From Azospirillum oryzae (GTDB taxonomy: Bacteria; Pseudomonadota; Alphaproteobacteria; Azospirillales; Azospirillaceae), in NCBI RefSeq assembly GCF_900177515.1, contig NZ_FXAK01000001.1:298501-362500 (forward strand): a stretch of 64,000 nucleotides of DNA, read 5' to 3'. This document shows positions 32,427 through 41,592 of this stretch, piece after piece. Each line of letters begins with the position of its first letter. Positions within the stretch are counted from its first letter, which is position 1. The notes under the pieces are model-generated. The model was not told the DNA's origin. It made no database searches and worked only from the letters and a program-made list of their open reading frames with translations. Made by a program: the position numbers and the translations under genes.

Positions 32427-33452
32427 ATGACGCCCACGAAGACGTCCAACCGTTTCAAAACCATGCTGGCCCTGCTCGCCACCGCATCCGCCACGGCTCT
32501 GTTGGCGATGCCGACGGGTGCGGAGGCCGCGACGCGGATGCGCTGCAGCCATCAGCTGCCGCCGGCCCACCACATCGCGAAGGTGGTCGAGCGCTGGGCG
32601 GCGGAGGTGAAGACGCTGTCGGACGGCGATCTCGACGTCCAGGTCTTCGGCTCCGACAGCTTGATCAAGGCCAACGAGAACATCCTGGCCGTCGCCAAGG
32701 GCGACATCGAATGCGCCTTCTCGCTGAATTTTCAGTGGGGCAAGACCCTGCCGCTGATGAACGTCACCGTCGGCCCCTACACCATGTCCTCCATCGAGGC
32801 GTGGAAGAAGTGGCCGACCTCCGAAGCGGCGGCCTTCCTTGAGGAGCGTCTGCTGAAGAAGGGCGTGAAGAACATCGTCTGGATGTTCCAGACCAACACC
32901 AGCGTCTTCACCTCCCAGGGCAAGCCGCTGCTCACGCCGGAGGATTTCAAGGGCCTGAAGATGCGCGGCCTCGGCCCGGCCTTCGACCGCGGTCTGAAGG
33001 CGATGGGCGCCACCCCGGTGGCGATCCCCGGCAGCGAGGTCTATCAGGCGCTGGCGACCGGCGTCATCGACGCCGCCATCACCGACGTCGCCGCCGCCTG
33101 GTCGCGCAAATACTACGAGGTGCAGGACCACATGACCGTGGTGCCGGTGCTGGCCGCCTATCTGCACGGCTACGTCAATCCCCGCTGGTACGACAAGCTG
33201 TCCGACAAGGACAAGGCCGCCCTGAAGAAGGCCGGCGAGGAGGCCGCCATCTGGGCGATCGAAGCCTCGCAGGAGGCCGCGGCCAACGCCCCGGCGGAGC
33301 TGGAATCGAAGGGCGTCAAGGTCCACATCGCGACGCCGGAGGAGAATGCCGCCTTCAAGGCCGCTATGGCGCCCGCCTTCGCCGAGGGCTTCGCGGATGA
33401 GACCGGCGCCGACGGCCGCAAGCTGCTGGAACTCGTCAACAAGCTCCAGTGA
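32427..33452 (+). CDS. dctP: TRAP transporter solute-binding protein DctP
   Basis: 341 residues from ATG 32427 with a gagggagg ribosome site. Signal peptide (ending EAA near residue 34). DctP fold with the conserved carboxylate-clamping Arg in LKMRGLGP and the GSEVYQALATGVIDA segment. It should bind an organic acid in the periplasm and hand it to the DctQM-type permease encoded directly downstream. Enzymes further along the operon suggest a branched hydroxy-dicarboxylic acid. Confidence 0.92.
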   Translation: MTPTKTSNRFKTMLALLATASATALLAMPTGAEAATRMRCSHQLPPAHHIAKVVERWAAEVKTLSDGDLDVQVFGSDSLIKANENILAVAKGDIECAFSLNFQWGKTLPLMNVTVGPYTMSSIEAWKKWPTSEAAAFLEERLLKKGVKNIVWMFQTNTSVFTSQGKPLLTPEDFKGLKMRGLGPAFDRGLKAMGATPVAIPGSEVYQALATGVIDAAITDVAAAWSRKYYEVQDHMTVVPVLAAYLHGYVNPRWYDKLSDKDKAALKKAGEEAAIWAIEASQEAAANAPAELESKGVKVHIATPEENAAFKAAMAPAFAEGFADETGADGRKLLELVNKLQ

Positions 33453-33466
33453 AAAGGGGACCGGCC

Positions 33467-34042
33467 ATGAGCAGCATGTCCACCCCCGACGCCGTCACGC
33501 CTGACCGCGAAAAGGGCGCGTCCAACACCGCGCTCCGCCTGCTGACCGGCACCGCATCGGTCCTGTCGCGCATCGGTGGTGCGCTGAGCGTCCTGCTGAT
33601 CGTCGTCGTGCTGGCCCTGACCACCGCGGGGGTCTTCGCCCGTTATGTCCTGGGCCGGCCGCTGGAAGGGGTCGACGAGGCTTGCGGCTTCATGGTCGTC
33701 GCCATGGTGATGGCCGGTGCGGCGGAGGCGCTGCGCACCGGCCACCACATCCGCATCGACCTGATCATGGGTCTGGTCGGTCCGCGCGGCCGGCGCTGGC
33801 TGGATGCGTGGGCCAATCTGGCGGTGCTGGTCTTCGCCGTGCTGCTGGCCCGCACCGGCTGGGAAACCGCGATGTTCTCCTACGACTTCGACGCCTTCTC
33901 GCCGGGCCAGCTGGAGCTGCCGATGTGGATCCCGCAGGCCACGCTTCCCATCGGCGCCGCCCTGCTGGGGATCGTCGCCTTCGCCAAGCTGCTCGCCGCG
34001 CTGGCGGGGGTCGAGGCGGATGAGAAGGGGGGAGGCCACTGA
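33467..34042 (+). CDS. dctQ: TRAP transporter small permease DctQ
   Basis: 191 residues from ATG 33467 (aaaaggggacc ribosome site). Four membrane helices at roughly residues 35-55, 68-86, 106-125 and 149-171, the size and topology of DctQ. Its stop overlaps the DctM start by one base (TGATG). It forms the membrane complex with DctM. Confidence 0.9.
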   Translation: MSSMSTPDAVTPDREKGASNTALRLLTGTASVLSRIGGALSVLLIVVVLALTTAGVFARYVLGRPLEGVDEACGFMVVAMVMAGAAEALRTGHHIRIDLIMGLVGPRGRRWLDAWANLAVLVFAVLLARTGWETAMFSYDFDAFSPGQLELPMWIPQATLPIGAALLGIVAFAKLLAALAGVEADEKGGGH

Positions 34043-35325
34043 TGACGTTCCTGATCCTTGGCCTGCTGCTGCTCCTGCTGTTCAGCGGCATGCCGATCTT
34101 CGCGGCGCTGTCCCTCACCTCGCTCGGCGTGCTGGCCCTGTTCGAGGGCAGCATCGACAGCATGGCCGACGCGGTGTTCTCCAGCCTGAACAACCCGCTG
34201 CTCGCCACCATCCCGATGTTCGCCTTCATGGCGCACATCATGATCAAGGCGAAGGTGGTCGACGACCTCTATGAGATGTCGAACACGCTGGTCGGCCACA
34301 TCAAGGGCGGGCTCAGCTTCGCCACCATCCTGTCCTGCACCATCTTCTCGACCATTTCCGGCTCGTCGGTGGCGACGGCGCTGACCATCGGCTCGATCTC
34401 CATCCCACAGATGAAGCGCTTCGGCTACCGCCAGCGCGACACCTACGGGCTGATCGCCGCCGGCGGCACGCTGGGCATCCTGATCCCGCCGTCGGGGCCG
34501 ATGATCCTCTACGCCATCGTCACCGACGCCTCGATCGGTGCCCTGTTCCTCGCAGGCATCATTCCGGGGCTGCTGATGGCGGTGCTGTTCGCCTGCTACA
34601 GCTGGCTGCAGGCCAAGCGGCAGGACGGTGTGCGGTCGCAGCCCTGGCCCGGCTTCGGCACCGTCGCCGCCGCCTTCCGCAAGTCGCTCTGGGCGGTGCT
34701 GATGCCGCCGCTGATCCTGGGCGGCATCTATCTCGGCGTCTTCACGCCGGGCGAGGCGGCGGCGGTCGGCGCGGTCTATGCGCTGGCGGTGGCGCTGCTG
34801 GTCTACCGCAACGTCTCGCTTGCCGACCTGCTGGACTGCGGCGTGCAGACCATGCGGACCAGCGTCATGCTGTTCATGATCATCGCCGCCGCCGGCATGT
34901 TCGGCCACGCCATCACCATCATCCGCCTGCCGGCCCAGATCATGGAGACGGTGACGGCGCTGGGGCTGTCGCAGGGCGGCTTCATCCTGGCGGTGATGCT
35001 GGCGATCTTCATCCTGGGCATGTTCCTGGAAACCATCGCCATCATCCTGATCACCACCCCGATCATCCTGCCGGTGATGACCGCGCTGGGCATCAACCCG
35101 ATCTGGTACGGCGTGATGCTGATGATCAACCTGGAACTGGCGCTGATCACCCCGCCGGTTGGCATGAATTTGTTCGTCATCAAGGGCATCACCAGCTCCT
35201 CCCTGGCCGAGGTGACGCGCGGCGCCCTGCCCTATGTCCTGCTGATGATGGCCGGCCTCTTCATCATCTGGTTGGTCCCGTCCCTGTCGCTCTGGCTGCC
35301 GCAGGCCGCCGGCTTCGGCATCTGA
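34042..35325 (+). CDS. dctM: TRAP transporter large permease DctM
   Basis: 427 residues with about 12 membrane helices. The conserved loop GGTLGILIPPSGPMILYAI and the C-terminal LALITPPVGMNLFV are characteristic of the DctM sodium-coupled permease. Translationally coupled to DctQ. Confidence 0.93.
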   Translation: MTFLILGLLLLLLFSGMPIFAALSLTSLGVLALFEGSIDSMADAVFSSLNNPLLATIPMFAFMAHIMIKAKVVDDLYEMSNTLVGHIKGGLSFATILSCTIFSTISGSSVATALTIGSISIPQMKRFGYRQRDTYGLIAAGGTLGILIPPSGPMILYAIVTDASIGALFLAGIIPGLLMAVLFACYSWLQAKRQDGVRSQPWPGFGTVAAAFRKSLWAVLMPPLILGGIYLGVFTPGEAAAVGAVYALAVALLVYRNVSLADLLDCGVQTMRTSVMLFMIIAAAGMFGHAITIIRLPAQIMETVTALGLSQGGFILAVMLAIFILGMFLETIAIILITTPIILPVMTALGINPIWYGVMLMINLELALITPPVGMNLFVIKGITSSSLAEVTRGALPYVLLMMAGLFIIWLVPSLSLWLPQAAGFGI

Positions 35326-35405
35326 CCTAGTCTCTTCCAGCTTTTCGCTTCCCGTTTCCACCGGATGCGCCCCGTCCCGGCGCATCCGAACGGAGGACCC
35401 TTGCC

Positions 35406-36338
35406 ATGACGAAAGACCCCGTGACCATCGTCGAGGTCGGCCTGCGCGACGGGCTCCAGATCCTCGACCGCGTCATGCCGACCGCCGACAAGCTGCGCTG
35501 GCTGGAGGCCGAACACCGCGCCGGCGTCCGCCGCTTCGAGGCCGCCTCCTTCGTCCCACCGAAGCTGCTGCCGCAGATGGCCGACGCCGCCGAGGTGGTG
35601 GCCGGCGCCCGCGCGTTGCCGGGCATCATCGTCCATACGCTGGCCCCCAACCTGAAGGGCGCCACGGCGGCGCTCGCCGCCGGTTCCGACGTCATCGTCC
35701 TGCCATTGTCGGCCAGCGAGGCGCACAGCCGCGCCAACATCCGCAAGACCCGCGAGGAGTCGGTGGAGGAGCTGGCCCGCGTCTGCCGCGCCCGTGATGA
35801 GGGCGGCCACAAGACCCGTATCGACGCCGGCCTCTCCACCGCCTTCGGCTGCACCATCCAGGGCGAGGTGCCGGAGGATGACGTGGTCCGTCTCGCCGAA
35901 GCCTGCCTGGAGGCCGGGGCCGACCGCGTGGCGCTGGCCGATACGGTCGGCTATGCCGATCCGGCGCAGGTCCGCCGCCTCTACAAGCGGGTGAAGGACA
36001 TCGCCGGCGACCGGCTGCAGAGCGCCCATTTCCACGACACCCGCGGCCTCGGCCTCGCCAACTGCCTCGCCGTGTTGGACATCGGCATCCGCGAGTTCGA
36101 CTCCTCGCTCGGCGGGCTGGGCGGCTGCCCGCACGCCCCCGGCGCCAGCGGCAACGTCGCGACCGAGGATCTGGTCTTCATGCTGGAGGCGATGGGCTTC
36201 GACACCGGCATCGACCTCGACGCCCTGATCGAGGCGCAGCGCCTGCTCGCCACCCTTCTTCCCGGCCAGACGCTGCACGGCAAGATCGCCGCCGCCGGCC
36301 TGCCGAAGCACTTTAACCGGAGCCCCGTCCATGCCTGA
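35406..36338 (+). CDS. Hydroxymethylglutaryl-CoA lyase family protein
   Basis: 310 residues, DRE-TIM metallolyase fold. Catalytic Arg14-Asp15 in EVGLRDGLQ, the metal-binding HFHDTRG, and the lyase signature LGGCPHAPGASGNVATED with Cys and Asn. The canonical start PRDGLQNE is changed to LRDGLQIL, so the substrate may be a relative of HMG-CoA rather than HMG-CoA itself. It splits a 3-hydroxy-3-methyl-acyl-CoA into acetyl-CoA plus a keto-acid. It overlaps the CoA-transferase gene by eight bases, which fits activation followed by cleavage. Confidence 0.88.
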   Translation: MTKDPVTIVEVGLRDGLQILDRVMPTADKLRWLEAEHRAGVRRFEAASFVPPKLLPQMADAAEVVAGARALPGIIVHTLAPNLKGATAALAAGSDVIVLPLSASEAHSRANIRKTREESVEELARVCRARDEGGHKTRIDAGLSTAFGCTIQGEVPEDDVVRLAEACLEAGADRVALADTVGYADPAQVRRLYKRVKDIAGDRLQSAHFHDTRGLGLANCLAVLDIGIREFDSSLGGLGGCPHAPGASGNVATEDLVFMLEAMGFDTGIDLDALIEAQRLLATLLPGQTLHGKIAAAGLPKHFNRSPVHA

Positions 36339-37557
36339 CAGCAATCCTGTCCTGCCGCTTTCCGGCATCCGCGTCGTCGAATTCTCCCACATGGTGATGG
36401 GGCCGACCTGCGGCATGATCCTGGGCGATCTCGGCGCCGACGTCATCAAGGTGGAGCCGGTGACCGGCGACAAGACGCGAGCCCTGCCGGGGGCCGCCGC
36501 CGGCTTCTTCCGCACCTTCAACCGCAACAAGACGTCGCTGGCCGTCGACCTGAACAGTCCCGACGGGCTGGCCGCCGTCCACAAGCTGGTCGACACCGCC
36601 GACGTGGTGCTGGAGAATTTCCGCCCCGGCCTGATGGCGAAATACGGCCTGGACTATGCCAGCCTGTCCGCGCGCAACCCGCGCATCATCAACCTGTCGC
36701 TGAAGGGCTTCCTGCCCGGCCCCTATGAAAAGCGCACGGCGCTGGACGAGGTGGTGCAGATGATGGCCGGGCTGGCCTACATGACCGGCCCGACCGGGCG
36801 GCCGCTGCGCGCCGGCAGCTCGGTCAACGACATCATGGGCGGCATGTTCGGCGTGATCGGCATCATGGCGGCGCTGCGTACCCGCGAGACCACCGGCCGC
36901 GGCCAGGACATCCAGTCCGGCCTCTATGAGACCTGCGTGCTGCTGTCGGCCCAGCACATGCAGCAGTTCGCCGTCACCGGCGAGGCACCGCCCCCCTTCC
37001 CGGAGCGCATCGCCGCCTTCAGCATCTACGACACCTTCGAGGTCAAGGACGGCGAGCAGATCTTCCTGGGCGCGGTCAGCGACGTGCAGTGGCGGACCTT
37101 CTGCACCGCCTTCGGCTTCGACGACCTGCTGGCCGATCCCAGGCTGGACGGCAACACCAAGCGCTGCCAGGCCCGCGACTGGATGCTGCCGGAGATCCGC
37201 CGCCGGCTGGCCGCCTACAGCAAGGCCGAGATCGCCGATCTGTTCGAGCGTAACGGGCTGCCCTACGCCCCGATCAACCGGCCGGAGGAGCTGTTCGACG
37301 ACCCCCACCTGAACCAGAGCGGCGGCCTCGCCCCCATCACCACCGAAACCGGCGGGGAGACCCGCGTCCCGCTTCTGCCGCTGACGCTGGACGGCCGCAG
37401 GCTGGAACCGCGCATGGCGCTGCCGCCGGTGGGTGCGCAGAGCGCGACGCTGCTGGCCGAACTGGGCTACACTGCGGACGACATCGACCGGCTGCTCGCC
37501 GCCGGGGTGGTCGCCGTTCCGACGACGGAGAAGGAGACGGAACGGCTGGCCTCCTGA
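36331..37557 (+). CDS. Family III CoA-transferase (CaiB/BaiF)
   Basis: 408 residues. The catalytic aspartate is Asp167 in AGSSVNDIMGG, near the Asp169 of formyl-CoA transferase; the N-terminal GIRVVEFSHMVMGPTCGMIL and ADVIKVEP are typical of the family. It moves CoA from a donor such as succinyl- or acetyl-CoA onto a free carboxylic acid. Coupled by overlap with the HMG-CoA-lyase-like gene, it most likely activates that enzyme's substrate. Confidence 0.93.
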   Translation: MPDSNPVLPLSGIRVVEFSHMVMGPTCGMILGDLGADVIKVEPVTGDKTRALPGAAAGFFRTFNRNKTSLAVDLNSPDGLAAVHKLVDTADVVLENFRPGLMAKYGLDYASLSARNPRIINLSLKGFLPGPYEKRTALDEVVQMMAGLAYMTGPTGRPLRAGSSVNDIMGGMFGVIGIMAALRTRETTGRGQDIQSGLYETCVLLSAQHMQQFAVTGEAPPPFPERIAAFSIYDTFEVKDGEQIFLGAVSDVQWRTFCTAFGFDDLLADPRLDGNTKRCQARDWMLPEIRRRLAAYSKAEIADLFERNGLPYAPINRPEELFDDPHLNQSGGLAPITTETGGETRVPLLPLTLDGRRLEPRMALPPVGAQSATLLAELGYTADDIDRLLAAGVVAVPTTEKETERLAS

Positions 37558-37612
37558 CCGGCGGCCTCCTGACCGACGGAAAGTCGCGGCAGGACCAACA
37601 AGGACAACAACA

Positions 37613-38221
37613 ATGACCACCGAGAGCGCAACCGAGACCATTTTCGAAACCGGGCAGGCCCTGCTCGCCCGCCACCCCGGCGCCATCATCCAGCCCGTCC
37701 GGGGCGTGTGGCCGCGCATCGCCGCCGACGCCTTCATCGCCCCCGGCGCGGTGGTGGTCGGCGACGTCACCATCGGGGCGGAGGCCAGCGTCTGGTACGG
37801 CTGCGTCCTGCGCGGCGACGACCACAGCATCACGGTGGGGCCGCGCACCAACATCCAGGACGGCACCATCGTCCACGTCATGTTGAACGACTATCCCACC
37901 ATCATCGGCGCCGACGTGGTGATCGGCCATGGCGTGCGGATGCATGGCTGCACGCTGGAGGACGGCTGCCTGATCGGCATCGGCTCCATCGTGCTGGACG
38001 GGGCGGTGGTGGAAAGCGGCGCCATGCTGGCGGCCGGCGCGGTGCTGACCCCGCGCAAGCGCGTCCCCGCCCGCCAGCTCTGGGCCGGCAGCCCGGCCAA
38101 GCATCTGCGCGACGTCACCGACGCGGAGGTGGAGTTCATCGCCTTCGACGTCCGCCACTATGCTGGCCTCGCGCGGGAGGCATCGGGCCGCGGGCAACCC
38201 GATCTCGGCGCGGAAATTTAA
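37613..38221 (+). CDS. Gamma carbonic anhydrase family protein
   Basis: 202 residues from ATG 37613. Left-handed beta-helix of hexapeptide repeats (about 35-160), with three candidate zinc ligands: His in GTIVHV and two in GHGVRMHG. Closest to the YrdA/PaaY/CaiE group that accompanies CoA-thioester metabolism. Members of that group act as CoA thioesterases or weak carbonic anhydrases. Its place between a CoA-transferase and an acyl-CoA ligase favours a thioester-related role. Confidence 0.88.
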   Translation: MTTESATETIFETGQALLARHPGAIIQPVRGVWPRIAADAFIAPGAVVVGDVTIGAEASVWYGCVLRGDDHSITVGPRTNIQDGTIVHVMLNDYPTIIGADVVIGHGVRMHGCTLEDGCLIGIGSIVLDGAVVESGAMLAAGAVLTPRKRVPARQLWAGSPAKHLRDVTDAEVEFIAFDVRHYAGLAREASGRGQPDLGAEI

Positions 38222-38323
38222 CCGGGAGGGGTATCGACAATACGGGTCGGTATGGGTTCAGTACCGGAATGCGCAGCCATCCCAACTGCTGCGCCCAAGA
38301 ACGAATTCCGGAGGAGCGCTGCC

Positions 38324-40033
38324 TTGCATACCGACACCCTGCCGCTGACCCAGAGCTATGTTCACGGGGCGAGCCGGACCCCGCTGCTTGGTGAGACCAT
38401 CGGCACCCATCTCGACCGCATGGCGTCGCTGTCGCCCGACCGGCCGGCCCTGATCGTCCGCCACCAGGGCGTCCGCTGGACCTATGCGGAGTTCAAGCAC
38501 AGGGTCGATCAGGTGGCGGCGGGGCTGGTCGGGCTGGGGTTGAAGCCGGGCGAGCGCATCGGCATCTGGTCGCAGAACAGCGCCGAATGGGTGGTGACCC
38601 AGTTCGCCACCGCCAAGGCCGGCCTGATCCTGGTCAACATCAACCCGGCCTACCGCCTGCACGAGCTGGAATACGCCATCAACAAGGTCGGCTGCGCCGC
38701 GCTGATCCTGTCGCCGTCCTTCAAGTCCAGCGACTATCTCGGCATGATGGCCAAGCTGGCGCCGGAACTGGACGGGGCATCCGCCGACAAGCCCCTGTCG
38801 CTGCAGCGGCTGCCGACCCTGCGCCACCTGATCCGGCTGGGGGCGGAGAAGACGCCGGGCATGCTGAATTTCGACGACCTGCCGGCGCTGGCCCGCCCGG
38901 CCGACGTGGCGGAGCTGGGGCGGCTGGCCGGCATCCTGCAATTCGACGATCCCGTGAACATCCAGTTCACCAGCGGCACCACCGGCAGCCCCAAGGGCGC
39001 CACCCTGACCCACCACAACATCCTGAACAACGGCTTCTTCGTCGGCGAGGCGATGCGCCTGACGGAAGAGGACCGGCTGTGCATCCCGGTGCCCTTCTAC
39101 CATTGCTTCGGCATGGTTCTGGGCAACCTCGCCTGCGTCACCCACCGCGCCTGCATGGTGATTCCGGGCGAGGGCTTCGACCCCGTCGCCGTGCTGTCCG
39201 CTGTACAGGAGGAGCGCTGCACCGGCCTGCATGGCGTGCCGACCATGTTCATCGCCCTGCTCGACCACCCCGATTTCGGCAAATACGACCTGTCGAGCCT
39301 GCGAACCGGCATCATGGCCGGCTCCCCCTGCCCGATCGAGGTGATGAAGCGCGTGGTCTCCGAGATGAACCAGCGCGAGATCACCATCGCCTACGGTATG
39401 ACCGAAACCAGCCCGGTCAGCTTCCAAAGCTCCACCGACGACCCGCTGGAACGGCGCGTCTCCACCGTCGGGCGCATCCAGCCGCATCTTGAGGTGAAGA
39501 TCGTCGACGCCGAGGGCCGCATCGTCCCGCCGGGCACGCCGGGAGAGCTGCTGACCCGCGGCTATTCGGTGATGCGCGGCTATTGGGGCGACGATGAGCA
39601 GACGGCGCGGGCCATCGACGCGGCCGGCTGGATGCACACCGGCGACCTCGCCACCATCGATGCCGAGGGCTATTGCAACATCGTCGGCCGGTTGAAGGAC
39701 ATGGTGATCCGCGGCGGCGAGAACATCTACCCGCGTGAGGTGGAGGAATTCCTCTACACCCACCCCGACATCGCCGACGTGCAGGTGTTCGGCGTTCCCG
39801 ACCAGCAGTATGGCGAACAGCTCTGCGCCTGGATCCGGCCGAAGCCGGGGACGGCGCTGACCGAAAAGCAGGTGACCGCCTTCTGCCAGGGCGCCATCGC
39901 CCACTACAAGATCCCGAAATATATCCGCTTCGTCGAAGACTTCCCGATGACGGTGACCGGCAAGATCCAGAAATTCGTCATGCGCCAGACCATGATCGAG
40001 GAGCTGAACCTCTCCCAGGACGGCACCGCGTAA
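38324..40033 (+). CDS. Fatty-acyl-CoA synthetase family (AMP-binding)
   Basis: 569 residues from the TTG at 38324, which has a strong GGAGGA ribosome site nine bases upstream; an in-frame ATG at 38252 lacks one and would add 24 residues. AMP-binding motif [18 protein letters not shown], acyl-adenylate motif MTETSPV, GWMHTGD and catalytic Lys in TVTGKIQKF. It activates a carboxylic acid with ATP and CoA. It is the last gene of the TRAP/CoA unit and may provide a second activation route or process a cleavage product. Confidence 0.92.
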   Translation: MHTDTLPLTQSYVHGASRTPLLGETIGTHLDRMASLSPDRPALIVRHQGVRWTYAEFKHRVDQVAAGLVGLGLKPGERIGIWSQNSAEWVVTQFATAKAGLILVNINPAYRLHELEYAINKVGCAALILSPSFKSSDYLGMMAKLAPELDGASADKPLSLQRLPTLRHLIRLGAEKTPGMLNFDDLPALARPADVAELGRLAGILQFDDPVNIQFTSGTTGSPKGATLTHHNILNNGFFVGEAMRLTEEDRLCIPVPFYHCFGMVLGNLACVTHRACMVIPGEGFDPVAVLSAVQEERCTGLHGVPTMFIALLDHPDFGKYDLSSLRTGIMAGSPCPIEVMKRVVSEMNQREITIAYGMTETSPVSFQSSTDDPLERRVSTVGRIQPHLEVKIVDAEGRIVPPGTPGELLTRGYSVMRGYWGDDEQTARAIDAAGWMHTGDLATIDAEGYCNIVGRLKDMVIRGGENIYPREVEEFLYTHPDIADVQVFGVPDQQYGEQLCAWIRPKPGTALTEKQVTAFCQGAIAHYKIPKYIRFVEDFPMTVTGKIQKFVMRQTMIEELNLSQDGTA

Positions 40034-40212
40034 CCGTGTCGCCGGCCGCCGCTTGCTGGGTGGGGCCATCGACGGCCCCCTGACCCAGCTGGGCGGCGCA
40101 GCACCACGCCTGTCTCGGCGCGTGAAGACCGGGATAGGTGGCGCGGCAGGCCGTAGACCTCCGCCAGCCCTATGGTGATTGCCTAAGCTCCTGAAAATTT
40201 ACGAAAGCATCA

Positions 40213-41577
40213 TCAGGCGGATGCGATCGCCCGGGCGACGATTGCCAGCGCCCGCTCCAGATCGGCTTTGGCGATGGTCAGGGGTGGGGACAAGGTCAGC
40301 ACGGTTCCTTGCGAAATCTTCAGGCTGACACCGCCGTCCAACGCTGCGTAAAAAGCCGACTCCGCCCGATCCGTACCACTTCGGCCGCCGTGATCGGCCA
40401 GTTCGACTCCGATCAGCAGCCCGGCGCCCCGGATGTCGGCGATGCCCGGCAGCGCCGCCGTCAGTTCGCGCAGGCGATCCAGCGCATGGATGCCCAAAGT
40501 TGCGGCGTGGTCGGCCAGCCCTTCGTCCCGGATGATGTCCAGGGTGGTCAGGCCGGCGCGGGCGAGCAGCGGGTTCTTCTCGTGGGTATAGTGGCCGAGC
40601 GCACGGTCGGCGGCCACGTCCAGTCCGGGGCGGGCGATCACCGCGGCCAGCGGCAGCATGGCGCCGCCCAACGCCTTGCCCAGCACAAGGATATCCGGCT
40701 GCGCGCCGAACGGCTCATGGCTGAACAGGCTGCCTGTCTTGCCGAGGCCGGTCGGGATCTCGTCGAAGATCAGGAGGGCACCGGCCTCGTCGCAGGCCCG
40801 CCGCACCTCCGCCCAGAAGCCGGGTGGCGGCACATAGGGGACGGCGCGCACCGGTTCCGCCACCACGGCGGCGACGTCGCCCTCCTTTTCCAGCACGTAG
40901 CGCAGCATCCGCGCGCAGGTCATCCGGCAGTTGTCCAGCTCGGGACCGCCACCGGGTGCCGGGTCGAAGCCGTAGGGACAGCGGGCACAGGCAAAGGGCG
41001 CCACATGCTCCGTCCCGGCCAGCAGCGGTCCGATCCCGTGGGAGCGGAACAGCGCCTCTCCACCGACGCCGGAGGCACCGAAGCCGGCGCCGTGGAAGGC
41101 GTCCCAGAAAGAGACGGTCTTGAAACGGCCGGTGGCGACGCGGGCCAGCTTCAGCGCGATCTCGATCCCCTCCGACCCGCCGGGCGCGAACAGCACGCGG
41201 CTGCCGGGCCCGGTCGGAGCGATCGCGGCCAGCCGCTCCGCCAGCTCCGCCGCCGGTTCGCAGGCGAAGCGGCGCGGGGCGAAGGACAGCTCGTCCATCT
41301 GCGCCTTCAGCGCCGCCACCAGCCGCGGGTGGGCGTAGCCGATGTGATGGACGCTGTTGCCGTGGAAATCCATGAACCGGCGGCCGTCCATGTCCTCGAT
41401 CCAGATGCCCTCCGCCTTGCGGATCGCCGACAGGCAGGGGGTGGACAGGGACTGCCTCAGGAAGGCGGCGGCATCGCGCTCCACCAGCGCGCGGGATTTG
41501 GGGCCGAGCGCGTCCGCCATCCAGCGCTCGCGCCGCGCACCGAGGTTGATGTCGCCTTCGGAACGGTCGGGTTGCAT
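40213..41577 (-). CDS. pbfA: Class III aminotransferase-fold enzyme, probable (R)-1-hydroxy-2-aminoethylphosphonate ammonia-lyase
   Basis: 454 residues. PLP-dependent fold type I, class III: LIFDEIPTGLGKTGS with the PLP-ring Asp, and the Schiff-base Lys in ILVLGKALGGAMLP. Instead of an ordinary amino-acid transaminase it has the insert CARCPYGFD-x-DNCRMTCARML with several cysteines. The N-terminal pattern EGDINLGARR followed by MDFHGNSVHHIGY and its location beside phnW and phnX match the PbfA lyase that converts hydroxylated aminoethylphosphonate to phosphonoacetaldehyde and ammonia. Name by similarity and context; an aminotransferase remains possible. Confidence 0.75.
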   Translation of the reverse strand: MQPDRSEGDINLGARRERWMADALGPKSRALVERDAAAFLRQSLSTPCLSAIRKAEGIWIEDMDGRRFMDFHGNSVHHIGYAHPRLVAALKAQMDELSFAPRRFACEPAAELAERLAAIAPTGPGSRVLFAPGGSEGIEIALKLARVATGRFKTVSFWDAFHGAGFGASGVGGEALFRSHGIGPLLAGTEHVAPFACARCPYGFDPAPGGGPELDNCRMTCARMLRYVLEKEGDVAAVVAEPVRAVPYVPPPGFWAEVRRACDEAGALLIFDEIPTGLGKTGSLFSHEPFGAQPDILVLGKALGGAMLPLAAVIARPGLDVAADRALGHYTHEKNPLLARAGLTTLDIIRDEGLADHAATLGIHALDRLRELTAALPGIADIRGAGLLIGVELADHGGRSGTDRAESAFYAALDGGVSLKISQGTVLTLSPPLTIAKADLERALAIVARAIASA

Positions 41578-41592
41578 CGGATCATTCTTCCA

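Noticed and set aside
40063..40080. Small GC hairpin ggggcc/ggcccc after the acyl-CoA ligase gene as a terminator
   Set aside because: The stem is short and no T run follows, so it was not listed.
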